Assembly (NCBI GenBank): GCA_015039465.1
Contig: MU130027.1
Span: 124,001-188,000, forward strand
Source of the DNA: Phlegmacium glaucopus
Taxonomy: Eukaryota; Basidiomycota; Agaricomycetes; Agaricales; Cortinariaceae
Direction of reading: 5' to 3'
DNA: 64,000 nt
The position numbers were made by a program, and so were the translations under genes. Each line of letters starts with the position of its first letter. Within the stretch, counting starts at the first letter, position 1. Under the pieces are notes generated by a model, which saw nothing but the letters and a program-made list of their open reading frames with translations, ran no database searches and was not told the origin of the DNA. Of this stretch, positions 41,495 to 54,491 are shown one piece after another.

Positions 41495-43689
41495 ATGTGT
41501 GGCCCAATTCTAGAACAACCCACAACAATTAAAGATTGGAGACGACGGAGTGCAGATGTAGGAGGATTACATCTGGCAACAGGGAACAATGGACAAGGAC
41601 AAGGATGGATGGGAGGACATCCGGGGGAAATCAAGTATGTCATACGCTCACTGAAACCCTCATCATCAGCTTACTTTCTTGCCTAGAACGATGTTCGCAG
41701 AGATGCTAAGTGATATGTATACCGAAACATTAAATTCAGTCAACGACAACAGTCTTGATATGTGCGTTCCATATATCTCTTGTTGTGTAGCTCTAGACAG
41801 ACATGCCGCATCTAGTATCCCAACCAATCTTTCTGAATCTGTAAAATCACGCCTCATACATTCGCTTGATCGTTGGTACTTTGAACCACACCGGCTCCCC
41901 GATGAAGAAACTCTTGCTTGCACCCTATTACTATTCGAAGCCCTCTTCCGAATTGAAGGAATGCGAGAGGCCATTCCACTAACAATGCGTGAGTGTCTTT
42001 TCCCATATCTAAAGACAGACGGTTGTCTCACACTTTTCTGTAACAGAACAAATTTCTGCCTTCATCCGTCACCTCCGACGGATCTACAGATATGAAAATT
42101 CTTATCACAATTTCGAACATGCCCTTGATGTGCTACAGGCGACGCAATCATATCTCAAATCAGAGGGAATGGTACCTTCTCCTACGATCCTTTTCGAACC
42201 TAATCGAATGTGGAAACCCAAAAAAGCATTTGACAGTGGTTCTTTGATATCCAGTCTAGGTCTTCGCGAGCTCTTCACGCTCTATGTAGCCGCTATCGGT
42301 CATGATGTCGGCCATCCTGGGTTTACGAATAACTTCATGGTAAATCGTCCCCAATCTTGCACAGAATTTCGTCAAACTCATACGCAAATTTCTCTTCAGA
42401 AGAATGCACAGGCACCCTTATCAGTTGTTTTCGATCATCAGTCAGCTTTAGAGCACATGCATTGTCAATTGCTACTTCGGGTGATGAGGCACCATGGCCT
42501 TGGCGTATTATTGGACGACCCCCACTTTGGAACCTGCACTAGAAGGATACTGTTGTATACGGTACTTGCGACGGATATGGGTGTACACCAAGACTTCATG
42601 CTGCAATTTAAGCGAATGGTGGAAGGAGAAGTAACGTCTCTGTGTCGAAGGCAGACCATCATCTGCCAGGCGATTCTAAAGAATGCAGATATTAGTAATC
42701 CTGTAAGTTTTTTTTTAATCTTTTTGACCAGAAGTCATCACCCTTACGAAGAATATTTGCAGACTCGTCCATTTATGGTTTCGAAGCATTGGGCAAATGC
42801 CCTCATGCAAGAATGGACTGCACAAGCGCTTCTAGAGGAAGAATACCAGTTGAAACAAACCGTGATGTCTTCGAACGACCCTCTCAAGGAAGCAGAATCA
42901 CAAATCTTTTTCATATCCACGTTTGCGAAGCCTCTATTGGAGCTGACTGTGAGGGCAGCACCGAACTTGTCGATGTATTACCACCACTGTAAAGCAAATT
43001 TGCAGTCCTGGCATCAACGCAAGGCTGTGCTTTGCAAACAATATGGTAGTGGATCTACCATCCGACAAACGTCTTCGCCACTTTCACCACCACCACCGTC
43101 GTCTGCTTCGTCTGCTTCGTCTCTACCACCTTCACGCCAGTCCGATGGTTATCACTCCGCTTTTCCTCTCACCCTTCCGAATTACCAACCTAAATCAGAC
43201 CATCCTGCACGAACGCCTACCATTCGTTCAGTAGACCACGAGTCTCAACCTGACTCGCCCTCCGAATCTGAATCCGTCTCTTCAACTATGTTCTCTCCCA
43301 TCTCCGACGCCCCCAGTTCTTACCGCTATCCTTCCTCGATCTCGAGTAGCAATACTACCCAAAGCAATATTCCGAGTAGTCATGCAGCCATCCGGGCTGC
43401 GAGTAAGTCGGGTAGCTTGAAGCTGCAAAACCAGAAAAAGAAAGGTACCAGGAACTCATGGTGCTCAACGTCGACTTCGGGTATAGGCTTGACGACGCTC
43501 TTCCACCCTCCTTCATCAACACCGATGTCGGTCTCATCTTCGTCATCGACCTCTTCCACGCCACCGCTAGATCACGCTTCCTCTTCCTCTTCTTCATCGT
43601 CTTCATCGTCTTGTACACGTCCGCTTGTGGCACCACCTCCTGCGTCAGCACCTGCTACTACTGCACATAACCCTACAACCGCTTTCTGA
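41495..43689 (+). CDS. 3',5'-cyclic nucleotide phosphodiesterase (PDEase I, PDE2-like)
   Basis: Five exons, 41495-41634, 41687-41988, 42047-42339, 42400-42702 and 42763-43689, give 654 residues. The catalytic HD domain covers residues about 100-440. YHNFEHALDV (from 167) and GHDVGHPGFTNNF (from 232) hold the metal-binding His and Asp residues, and ADISNP (from about 342) carries the distal metal-binding Asp. This class hydrolyses cAMP to AMP and so limits PKA signalling, which in mushrooms controls growth and development. The tail after residue 450 is Ser/Pro-rich and probably disordered. The start at MCGPILEQP is the best supported ATG, but the frame is open upstream and further exons cannot be excluded. 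Two introns (60 nt each) are multiples of three and lack stops, so only family alignment shows that they are introns. Confidence 0.87.
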
Positions 43690-45100
43690 TACATCAAATC
43701 TTTGATGTTCGAGTCCGATTAAGCTGGAGGTGTTCGCCATAAGTCGCGATGTGTTGTTTTTTGTTTGATTTCTACATGTGGGTTGAAATAATGGGGGAAA
43801 CAAAACAAAAGGGATGGAGGGAGAAGAAGCGAGCTTTTACATATCGCGAAGGGATGACACGTCCTTGACAGAGAGAATGATGACGTGTTGGATCTGCATG
43901 GGTTTTTTGGTCGTTTTGATGACTTAGGCCATTCTAGGAATGCTGCCTATCCCTCCCTCCTCCTCGTTTTGAGCAAAAGGAAACTCGAAATCCAATTGCA
44001 CTATCAGGAATTGAGCACATACACACACACCAAGATGGAACCCCTGACTCGCATCCTGGAGCTTTGCCTCTCGCTTGGGGGGGAGGGGGAGGGGGGGGGG
44101 AAGGTTTACCGGTTACTTACCTCCCTTTATGACGAAACATTTTTAAAAAACCGTTGATGATGACAACCTTGATGAACTTTTTTTTCTTTTTTTCTTTTTC
44201 GGTTTACAAAAAGTTAGTCGCACATTTGAAAGTTTTTTTTGTTTTCTTGATTTCGACTTTTCTCTCTCTTCTTTCTTTCTTCTTCCCCCCCGTGGGTTCA
44301 ATGGCTTGGATTTCTGGGTGTAATGTTCGCACTGCGGTCCTGCGCATCATATTATTACCCGTGACTTCTCTCATCCCGGGGTCCTTGAGCAATACTTAAT
44401 ATGACATGTGTTTCAGGGCCTTGTTGGATTTATTTTGGCCCTTGGGGATTAATTAAGCTTCGCAACTGTATACAGGGCTAAAAAGTTTAAGACCCTTGAG
44501 AAAAGGAAGGAAATAGGCTTCCTTTGCCGCCGGTCTACCTTTTCTTTTCAAAAAGTTCGTCGACTATTTAACAATATTAATGACATTTGACATTTATTGC
44601 TTGGATCTTTTTTCCTTTTTTTTCTTGGAGGTTTGTAAGGAATTAAATAATTTGTGGTATATATATGCGCTATAGCGAAGTCTTTCCGTCTTTCTCAAAG
44701 TATTGCTATCACTATTAGTAGTATGTCATTTTTTTCGTTATGTACATAAGTGAATCGAGTTTTGTAAATGTGGGCCGACCGAGTACGCCCTATTATTAAA
44801 ATATCTTGGCCAAGACTTGGCCAAGACACTGCGTGCAGCTTTTGAAGAAAGTATTAGCCTCGATTCCGGATCCTCGATTCTCTCTATATCTCCCAACCAG
44901 CCAGCTAGTTTGGACCTCGTAAAAACAAGATGAGTAAAAATTAACTGAGCCAGCAATTGCTAGGACTTTTGGTGAGACCCTGTAATGTGTTCAACACCTT
45001 GAGTGACTTTTTTTCCAAATTAAACAAGTGATAATGATGTAAAAGCATAAAAGCCCTTTTCAAAAAAACGACGACTCCAAGTTGCCCAAAGGAAAAAAGG
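43690..45100. other. Intergenic region between convergent genes
   Basis: The 3' flanks of the phosphodiesterase (plus) and of the GH16 gene (minus). It contains G-rich and T-rich runs near 44080 and 44170. No gene was recognised. Confidence 0.5.
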
Positions 45101-46791
45101 TTACAGTAAAAATGCATTTAAACCCAACACCATGCCCAAACCCAAGGCCAACACCATTCCTCCCATCCCACCACCCTGCAGGGGAACCCCCAACCTGCCC
45201 GCCGAGCCCTTCAAGAGCGTCGTTCGGTTGGAGAAAAGGACAGTCGGGATGTTATGGTTAGAAGAAGCATTACCACCATAAATATAAGAAGTAATGTTTG
45301 AATTAGCTGGCGCGCTTGGAGAATTTGCGCATTTGACGGAGACAGAGTTGATGCGGGCGTAGAAGTGGCCGGTGGATTGGTAGTCAGGATCGTTCCAGTC
45401 GATCATTCCTCCAGCCCAGTCGACGGTTCCTTTGGGACTGCTTGCAATACCAGCGGGCCAGAGCCTTGTTGAAAATAAACAATGAATAAAAAAGATGTAG
45501 GTGGAAATTAAGTGTGAGTGACGTACGAGAGCTGGATGCGTGCTGGTGTACTTGGGTAGTGTGGGATGCCAGCAGAGTCGATAGTCTGGGCTTTATTAAT
45601 GGTACGGACGACCGAGCCATCGATGGAGAACTGGAGGCTATCGGGTTGCCAGTTGATCTATTGTGAGCGAAATAAAATAATAATTGCAGAGGATAAAAAA
45701 TTCGTCATGGATCAAACTTGAATGAAAAGAAGAATTCAAAAACATACAGTATACTCATGATAGTTACCAAAGGTATCTGCCAAATTACCATGAGTCGCTC
45801 CATCGGTCTTGTTCGCTATATTACACAAGTTTTCGTCAACATAAACGGACGAAAGGAACAGTGAAGATGACATACGGATGACTCCTTGCCAGAAATAATT
45901 ACTCTGACCCTGAGAAATAGCTGCACCAGGGAATTCCCAGTCTATCTCATCTTTAACATCGCTCATGGTGATGAACGCCGTGACGACGCCGGCCCAGCGG
46001 CTGGTCTTGACTATAAATACGATGGTAAGTTAACGGCTGAGAATAATAGGACTGAAGGGGTATACGTTTAGCAGTGATAGTCCCGTAATATACATAGCGA
46101 GTGGAAGAGAGTCGGGTACCGCCATTGGTCTGGGTGAGGATAAGTCCGAGATCTCCATCACTGTTGATGGCGCTTCCTTGACTGACGACCCAATCTGCAA
46201 GAAGAAACAAAAAAGAGGCAGCTGTCAAAAAAGTGTCCGAAAACAAAATGATGACAGACTAGACAACCATATGCAGAGGCATTCCCATTAAAAAGAGTGT
46301 TATTTGACAAGATACGAGATTGGTCCGCGAATGTATGCTGCACAAGGGAGCTAGTTTAGATACGGTGAAACAAGACAGTTGTGCACGCACCGTAGCGTCT
46401 TGACATATCGGGCTCGGCTTGCAGGAATCGAGCGAGTTTGATGCAAAAGGATTACAACCACCAAGGCAGAACTAGGTGTAATTTAACAAAAAGATCACGA
46501 TACTGCACGAAATAACAATTGGGGCACACACACATAGTCTGTTCCGCAAAAACCAAATTCGCCTTGATTGAATCAGAGAATTTAGTTCCAACACCAGGCC
46601 CGAAGGGGGTACACAAACGCACTACAGCAGGGAGCAGAGGCAGGGCACGGTGTGGTTGCATTGCTAGAGACCAAAAGGTTGAATAAATTAGATTGATAGA
46701 AAAAGGATCCTGACCAATTTGTCGCGTCAACTGTTCCGGCGAGCACGGCGAGTAGTGCAGGGAGCACAATGACGAGTAAGGGTTGTATCAT
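45101..46791 (-). CDS. CBM18-GH16 chitin-glucan transglycosylase (Utr2/Crh2-like), GPI-anchored
   Basis: Ten exons on the minus strand: 46791-46715, 46663-46623, 46562-46534, 46471-46391, 46337-46268, 46194-46066, 46010-45876, 45815-45748, 45657-45527 and 45464-45101. They sum to 1,125 nt, or 374 residues. A signal peptide (MIQPLLVIVLPALLAVLAG) is followed by a chitin-binding CBM18 domain (CPASAPCCSEFGFCG, then CLGGCNPF). The GH16 core carries DEIDWEFPG, with the nucleophile and acid/base glutamates at about 164 and 168. The C-terminus is a Ser/Asn-rich linker and a hydrophobic tail, as in GPI-anchor signals. Crh enzymes link chitin to beta-1,6 and beta-1,3-glucan in the cell wall. The ATG at 46791 was chosen because the longer frame begins with TTG. 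A decayed copy of exon 1 lies at 59250-59396. Confidence 0.92.
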
Positions 46792-47002
46792 TATTTTAAA
46801 AGTTGGAAATCTATTCAAAAAGAGTGGACTTGAAGCAACGAGTGTGGGTTGGGGCAGCTGAAGAGGCTACAGTGAAGGTTAACTTGTATGCCTTGGTGTG
46901 AACGGTTGCCAAGAGCTGAACATGCCGGTCGGCTCGCGCTGTTCAACCAAACCACCCACCTTGAAAATACCACCAAACGATCTCCTCCTTATGGATACCC
47001 TT

Positions 47003-47889
47003 ATATTGTTACCACTGCCATCACTAGCTGGAAGTCATATTATGGCTACACCATCGTATATACTCAAGATATACCAGTGACAATTTAGGAGCCTATGCGC
47101 CGCACTGTAGCACTGTTCTAGGGTTTGTTGAACCTTTCTGTCAACTGGCAACAATGGTGCTACTAGTACATCTCAATCATTCTCCAAGTCAATATCATAA
47201 CCAGCGTCAATGTCAATTATCAAGTCCAAATTTCCCCGTTATCTCATCCGCGACACAACACAACTCAACCCCAATGAGCGGGTTCACTGAGAAAACTATG
47301 TTGGCCAACGAGATTTCTACCCACTACCAAATTATTGTCGACGCCGCCTAAACATCACCCTCCGTCATATGTCGTCGTTCTGAAACACCCCCGCTGAACT
47401 GGCAAAATACTACAACGACTCCGCCTCCGCAGCGACAGTTTGGGTAGAAGTAATGCCCCCAAATAATGACCATCGTCTAGTTACGAGACATCAAAACTAT
47501 ACTGGCTCGTACTGCACCCTGGTCTCACGGTGGTCTACTTGTTCTTTTACCTAGCATGACTAACTAACCTCAGCTTTACGTCGTTAGCAGGAGAAGGAAA
47601 TATTGAGGGCTCGATACTAATCGCTGGTCGACGACACGAGAGTTTCTGTAAGTCATTATTTTTCTATCAACGTGAAAACCAACGCCATTGATAGGTATTA
47701 GCTGGCAACTCTTATTTCAACCACAACTCACCAACAAGATCACATTATTTTAGCCAATGACATGAACGTTACTTGTATTATGGTTACTGACTACCAGCCT
47801 CGATGTACTTGTCTCTCAACCTTCGTATCAATGCGGTGACGATGCCTACCTATTATGTGGCCAAAGCGAGGTGACCTGCAGGTAGGAAT
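47003..47889 (+). repeat. Direct repeat, left copy, beside the TPR-CHAT gene
   Basis: About 890 bp, estimated by eye at 85-90% similar to 53446-54350 in the same orientation, with small indels. Both contain a short frame sharing HLNHSPSQYHNQRQ and STHYQIIVDA. No coding domain or LTR-type ends were found. The two copies enclose the TPR-CHAT gene. Confidence 0.8.
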
Positions 47890-48578
47890 AGCGTGAATTT
47901 GGAACAGCAAATCTTTGGAAATATCAGTACACGCGACCCAAGCTGGAGCAGTAATATGCCCAAAGCCGGATACAGGAGAGCGCCACGATGAATTCAATAC
48001 CGCTCTTGTCTCCGCATCAATTTATGCGATTGCCGTGCAAAGCAGTGTAACCGGACATTAATTTCAACGCTTCCAACTCAAGAGTATTTGCGATGAAATA
48101 TTCAGCATACAGCTTTTGTGATGAAAGTAAAGGCTTCAAGGCGCTATTTTCAATCCTCAACAGCATGCTCAAAGTATGATAAATTCGTGGCATACGCTTT
48201 ACCTGTATGTGGCGGCGCTACCAGTTTTTGGTTGGTATTGAGATTTAATGGAGTGGCAAACAGTGGCAGGTATTAGAACTGGCCACCTCTCGGAAGTCAG
48301 CCTCACAGATCGCATGCGCCACCGCACAACACACTTACTGCATGGTTTTCTTCCCTTATAAACCTCAACAACGGTACTTGCAGCACCGCTCAGTTGCATA
48401 TTGGTGGACTCCATGAGGCTAACATGCTGCGTGCATGGTGTTGGAAGCATTTATCTTTAGCACGAAAGCTGTACGCTAAGCACTTCATCACCTTTATATA
48501 CAACCTTCAAGCTTCCTGGCTTACTTTGACTCATTCTCCCATTGACAAGGTCGTAATCGACTTCGACAACACTCAGGT
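47890..48578. other. Upstream region of the TPR-CHAT gene
   Basis: Gene-free sequence between the left direct repeat and the first exon. No promoter motif could be named with confidence. Confidence 0.4.
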
Positions 48579-51500
48579 ATGCCAGATTCAAAATCATCCT
48601 CTCCCGACACACCTTCTGACCGAATTCATAATTCAATATCTCGTCCCTACAGACAGCCTGCTTCTCATATCTCGGAAGATCAGGTTTGCATCATGCATTT
48701 CCAGCACCAGTTCTACGTCATTTTTAACGATTCACAAGCGACAGATGTCAACTGGCGACAATTACAATATAGATTTGGCCGCCCAAGAGAACTGCGACTC
48801 TCTAGTACGTCGATTATCATAATTAATGCATGACGATCTAATTAAGTCTAGGCAATGAAGAGCGGTCCGACTGAATCTACAGCAGAAACCGATGGAAGAA
48901 CCTTTGCAACAGATGTGGGCAATATAAAGTCATCTTGAAATATCATGATTATGATTGCTTTTGCATTGCAGGATCTGGTCGAAGGTCAAGAAGACAATGA
49001 AAACATTGATGAAAACATCGATGTTGCCATCGCACTCATGACAGAATGCAAGGCAGCGCTATCCCTTGCGAATATCAACAATGTTGTGTTTCTATTCCGT
49101 CAAGTTCTCGATCGCCATCCAACGACTCACCCACTTCACACCGATTCTATGCGTGATCTCGCCTCTGCATTGGGCGTTAGATTCATGTACACCAATCATA
49201 TACACGATCTAGCAGAATCCCTTACACTTCGTCAACAAATAATGGAGTCGTTGGGAAATGTTCAAGGTACATGTGGAGTAAGTAGCATTTACGTTCAAAG
49301 AAAGAACTATTTATTCACAGAAGATGCAGTCGAGTTCCACTTTCCGCGACTGGTACAGCGTTGATACTCACGACCTGACGCAAATGTCGAGAGGATTTCT
49401 TGCTGATTTCCACAAGTCAACCGATCTTGACATCATAAACACTATTGTTCAGCTTCTACAAAGATCCCTTTTGTATCTTCCCGACGCACATCTCAAGCGG
49501 TTCGCTGCGTTGACGACTATCGCTGAGGGACTGTACGCTCGGTTTCACTATTCCGGCACTATAGCGGACCTGAACGATGCAATCTCTTGTCTAGAAGATG
49601 CGGCTAAATGTTGCGCGGAGAGAGATTGGCAGCAGTTAAAGACACTCTGTCGGATTTGCTGTATATTAGCAGCAAGGTTTGACTTCACGGGGGACATGCT
49701 CGATCTCAAGAGGGCGTTCGCGTGTTTTACATATGCAAATCCTCAAGAGACTGAAGCGGCCGGAGGTGTCCCGGCATTGCTTGAATTTGCGAACAGGTTT
49801 CGACATCAGTTTCACAAGTCAGGCAACATAGCTGATTTAAACACTGCGGTAGCACTTTTTCGTAAGGGAATTGCAGAGCTGCCTGACCACAGTCAGAGTT
49901 ATGCTGCTGCTTTAAATGATCTTGCCAATGTGCTGTCAACCCGGTGTGAGAAAGGGGGACAGAGAAGTGATCTCGACGAAGCCATTTCTCTCTACCAACA
50001 AGCTCTCAAGCTCTTCCCATTGTCCCATCCCTATCGATCTGCCTCCCTCAATAATCTTGCATCTACGTTGTTGACCAGATTTCAGCAAGGAGGCCAGAGA
50101 AGTGATATTGATGAAGCCATTTCTCTCCACCAACAAGCTCTCAACCTCCAACCTCCACCCCATCCTGGTCGACCCAGCTCCCTCAACAATCTTGCAAATG
50201 CATTGTCGACCCGATTTCAGCAAGGAGGCCAGAGAAGTGATCTTGATAAATCCATTTCTCTCCACCGACAAGCTCTTGAGCTCCGACCTTCACCCCATCC
50301 AGATCGGTCTAGTTCCCTCAATAATCTCGCTTCTGCAGTGTCAACCCGATTTCAGCAAGGAGGCCAGAGAAGTGATCTTATTGAAACTATTTCTCTTTAC
50401 AGACAAGCTCTCGAGCTCAGGCCTTCACCCCATCCTGATCGATCTACCACCCTCAACAATCTCGCAAACTCACTATGGACCTTCTTTCAGCAGGGAGGCC
50501 AGAAAAGCGATCTTGATGAAGCCATTTCTCTCCACAGACAAGCTCTCAAGCTCCGACCTGCACCTCATCCTGATCGATCTACTTCCCTCAGCAATCTTGC
50601 TTCTGTGCTGTTCACTCGATTTGAGCAAGGAGGTCAGAGAAGTGATCTTGATGAAACCATTTCTCTCCACCGACAAGCTCTTGAGCACCTACCTTCACCA
50701 CATCCATACCAATCTGGCATCCTCAATAATCTTGCTTCCACACTATTGACCAGATTTCATCAAGGAGGCCAGAGACGTGATCTTGACGAAGCCATCTCTC
50801 TCCACCGAAAAGCTCTTGAGCTCTTTCCATCACCCCATCCTGATCGATCCAGCGCCCTCAATAATCTTGCAAATTCACTGTCAACCCGATTTGAGCAGGG
50901 AGGCGAGAGAAGAGATCTTGATGAAACGATTTCTCTCCACCGACAGGCTCTCAAACTCCGACCTTCACCCCATGCCCTTCAATCCAGCTCCCTCAATAAT
51001 CTCGCTTCTGCACTGTCGACCCGATTCAGGAAAGGAGGTCAGAGAAGTGATCTTGATGAAGCCATTTCTCTCCACCAACAAGCTCTCAAGCTCCAAGCTC
51101 CACCCCATCCTGATCGATCCGGCTCTCTCAACAATCTTGCCAATGCACTGTCGACCAGATTTAAGCGAGGAAGCCCAATAAGTGACCTCAATGAAGCCAT
51201 TTCTCTCTACCGACAAGCTCTCAAGCTCCGACCTTCACCCCATCCAGATCGATCCAGTTCCCTCTTTGCCTTAGCAAATGCCCTTGTTCAAGCTCACTCG
51301 ACTGACAGAAATTCAGATTTTTTGGAGCAAGCCATGTCTTCATTCTCAGATGCTACACAATGTCTCTCTCAATCGCCATCTAGACGTCTCCTCATTGCAA
51401 AATCATGGATACGTCATGCAGATAACTACCAGCATATTTGTGCAATCGACGCTTATGAGGCTGCCTTGCAGGCTTTACCCCAACTGGCTACTCTGAGCTT

Positions 51501-53161
51501 CGATATACAATCACGCCAGGAAGCATTGAGCACCAGCAGCGATGGTTTAGCACGGGATGCATCGAGATGTGCTATTCGAACTGGAAATTTGGTCAAGGCG
51601 ATAGAGTTTCTAGAGGCAGGACGAAGTATTTTTTGGTCACAATCCCTCTCACTCCGCTCTCCTTTTGACCAGCTCCACCATATTGAACCACAACTCGCAG
51701 ATAGGCTACGAGATATTGGAACTGCCCTAGAGCTTGGCTCCCATCGTGATATCTTGGCCAATATTTCAGACAATCGGAAGAAATTATCGCTAGATCAAGA
51801 AGCGTCCCGATTGAATCGCCTCAACGAAGAATGGGCGAACGGTATCGATGAAGTCAGAAAATTGAAGGGATTTGAGGACTTTCTACGACCCCGCCGTTTG
51901 TCAGCGCTACAAACTGCTGCCTCGGAATACCCCGTGGTCATTCTAGTGGCGAATGACGATGGTAGCCACTGCCTCATCCTGATGTCAACTAGCATTCATC
52001 ACATTGATCTCCCAAGTTTACCCACTCGCAGGTTGCAGAACCTCGTTCGACTTGTACGAAACGCTGTCTCACAACCAAGGGTCTCCCTCTCTCCTGTTGA
52101 AAGCATTATAGAAGAAGTAACTGCTCTTCCGGGAGAAACCCGCATGCCAAAGCGTGAGAGTAATAAACTGGTACTGTCGGATGATGTTTTCAAACATGTT
52201 TTGAGGATTTTGTGGGATGAAGTGGTAAAGCCGGTTATCAATTTTCTCAAAATCGAGGTGAGTTATTTCACTCGCACCAAACCATCAACCCAACTCACGT
52301 ACTCGTAGAAATCCTATTCGGGAGAACTGCCCATGTTGCAATGGTGCCCAACTGGAGTCTTCACTTTCCTTCCTATCCATGCTGCTGGTTGCTATGATAT
52401 CAAGTCACCTATTGAATGTGCTTCCGATTATATCATCTCGTCCTATATACCGACCATAGGCGCGTTGCTTACTCACGATCCTGCTCTGTCAACCAAAGAA
52501 TTCAAGATGACAGTGGTCATCCAATCCACTGAGCTGCCTTCGACGAAAATCGAACTAACAAACATTGAACGACACATATCTAGCGACACGCTCATCAAAT
52601 TCGGGGTTCCCAACGTACCTGCTAAGATCGAAGCAGTTGCCTCTTCTCTTTCAAATGCTTCCATAGTTCACTTCGCATGCCACGGGATCCAAGACCGATT
52701 TAACCCACTTGATAGTGGTCTTAAACTCGATGATGGGTTACTCCGAGTCTCGAGAATCATGAAGGAGACAATTCCAAATGGATCACTAGCCTTCCTCTGC
52801 GCTTGTGAGACAGGGAAGGGCGATGAAAACCTTCCAGATGAGGCAATGAGCTTAGGTGCAAGTTTGCTCTTTTCTGGATTCCGTCGGGTTATTGCGACTA
52901 TGTGGTAAGTTTGTTTTATGGTGTCGCTTCCTGGAGCTTAATTTCTTGTACGATTATTACATTAGGAAAATGATGGACAAAGACGGACCTACCATGGCGG
53001 ATGCCTTTTACGAAGAACTGTTCCGAGGTCTGAATGGGAAGCCTGCTCTGGAACCTGACGTCACAAAGTCTGCTCGAGCACTTGACGTTGCGGTTAAGAA
53101 ATTGCGTTCCCGGAATGTTTCTTTCCGCCGTTGGGTTCCTTTCATTCACATGGGCAAGTGA
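48579..53161 (+). CDS. TPR-CHAT protein (caspase-like CHAT peptidase domain)
   Basis: Seven exons, 48579-48683, 48739-48804, 48852-48914, 48972-49277, 49321-52257, 52309-52904 and 52966-53161, give 1,422 residues with all junctions in phase. After a short disordered start and diverged helical repeats come ten near-identical 45-residue TPR-like units (GGQRSDLDEAISLHRQAL, residues about 393-840). The C-terminal 500 residues are a CHAT domain, with the predicted catalytic His in IVHFACHG (about 1284) and Cys in FLCACETGKGD (about 1325). CHAT domains are caspase/separase-like peptidases; in bacteria TPR-CHAT proteins act in immunity and cell death, and mushrooms have large families. A TPR sensor controlling protease activity is therefore a reasonable inference here. 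The gene lies between direct repeats 47003-47889 and 53446-54350 and next to a NACHT-WD40 gene. Confidence 0.9.
49957..51306 (+). repeat. Ten 135-bp tandem coding repeats (TPR)
   Basis: Ten in-frame units of 135 bp in exon 5 of the TPR-CHAT gene differ mainly at a few codons. The overlapping frames on other strands are shadows of this periodicity. Confidence 0.88.
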
Positions 53162-53445
53162 TGCGGGCATTACTCTCCGCACAATATTTTCAAGGCGTTT
53201 TTCTTTTCTTTCTTTAAGGGTAATGAAAGTCATGTACCAGTCGAAAGGATACTAATGTTTTGATGAAATGATTAATTTCTCTTCTATTTTGAAGGCGGTG
53301 AAATATTTACCAGAAGTAAAAATTTGAAGATAGATAACATTCAGTATGGAGCAACAAACCCTAAGGTCAGTGTCAATGAATAGTGCGATACTGTGACCTC
53401 GGTTTTGAAGGTTGGCGGTAAGTCAGGTTTGCACTTTCGAACTTA

Positions 53446-54350
53446 TATTATTACCATTACCATCACTAGCTGGAAGATCATACTATGGCTACCCATCGTG
53501 TGTACTCAAAGATATACCAGTGACAACGTACGAGCTATGCGCCGCACTGTAGGCAATGTTCTAGGGTCTGTTGAGCCTCGTCAACTGGCAATAATGGTGC
53601 TACTAATACATCTCAACCATTCTCCAAGTCAATACCATAATCAACGTCAACGTCAATTGTCATGTCCTGATTCCACCGTTATCTCATCCGCGACACAACT
53701 CGACTCAAGCCCAATGAGCGGGTTCACATTGAAAACTATGCTAGCCAACGACATTTCTACCCACTACCAAATTATCGTCGACGCCATCTCAAATGCTGTC
53801 ATTCTGAAGCACCGCCGGCTGGACTAGCAAGTACTACAACGACTCCGCATCCGCAGCAACAGTTTGGGTAGAAGTAATGCCCCCCCAAATAATGACCATC
53901 GTTTAGTATGAGATATCAAAACCATACTGGCTCGTACTGCACCCTGGTCTGACGGTGGTCTACTTTTTTCTTTGTCTAGAATGACTAACTAACATCAGCT
54001 TTGCGTCGTTACGGGCATGAGAAGGAAATATTGAGGGCTCAATACTAATCGCTGGTCGACGACACGAGAGTTTCTGTTAAGTCATTGTTTTACTATCAAC
54101 GTGAAAACCAAGGCCCCATTGATAGGTATTAGCTGGCAACTCCGAAATTCCTCCCTTATTTCAACCACAACTCACCAACAAGATCACATTATTTTAGTCA
54201 ATGACACAGCAATGACATGAACTTGAACGTTACTAGCATTATGATTCCTGAGTACCAGCCTCTATGGTACTTGTCTCAACCTTCGCATCAGTACGGCGAC
54301 GATGCCTACCTGCTATGTGGCATCAAAGCGAGGTGACCTGCAGGTAGGAA
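53446..54350 (+). repeat. Direct repeat, right copy, beside the TPR-CHAT gene
   Basis: The counterpart of 47003-47889 (see that entry). It starts TTATATTATTACC and ends ...GGTGACCTGCAGGTAGGAAT. It lies between the TPR-CHAT stop and the NACHT-WD40 start. Confidence 0.8.
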
Positions 54351-54491
54351 TGGGAAGTAGCGAGACCAGCAAAGGACGTTCTTGAGAAGTCATTACATAA
54401 CATTTGTTAGTTAATGAGGAATAGCGATTTTACTTGTTATTGTACCCCTACCGTGGGAAGAACATAGCGCTCTCTTTTGACCATCATCATC

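Noticed and set aside
50102..51181. Plus and minus shadow frames across the TPR array of the CHAT gene
   Set aside because: They follow the 135-bp periodicity of the real frame and lack independent features.
47003..54350. LTR pair of a retrotransposon enclosing the TPR-CHAT gene
   Set aside because: The direct repeats lack TG...CA ends, a primer site, a purine tract and any polymerase between them.
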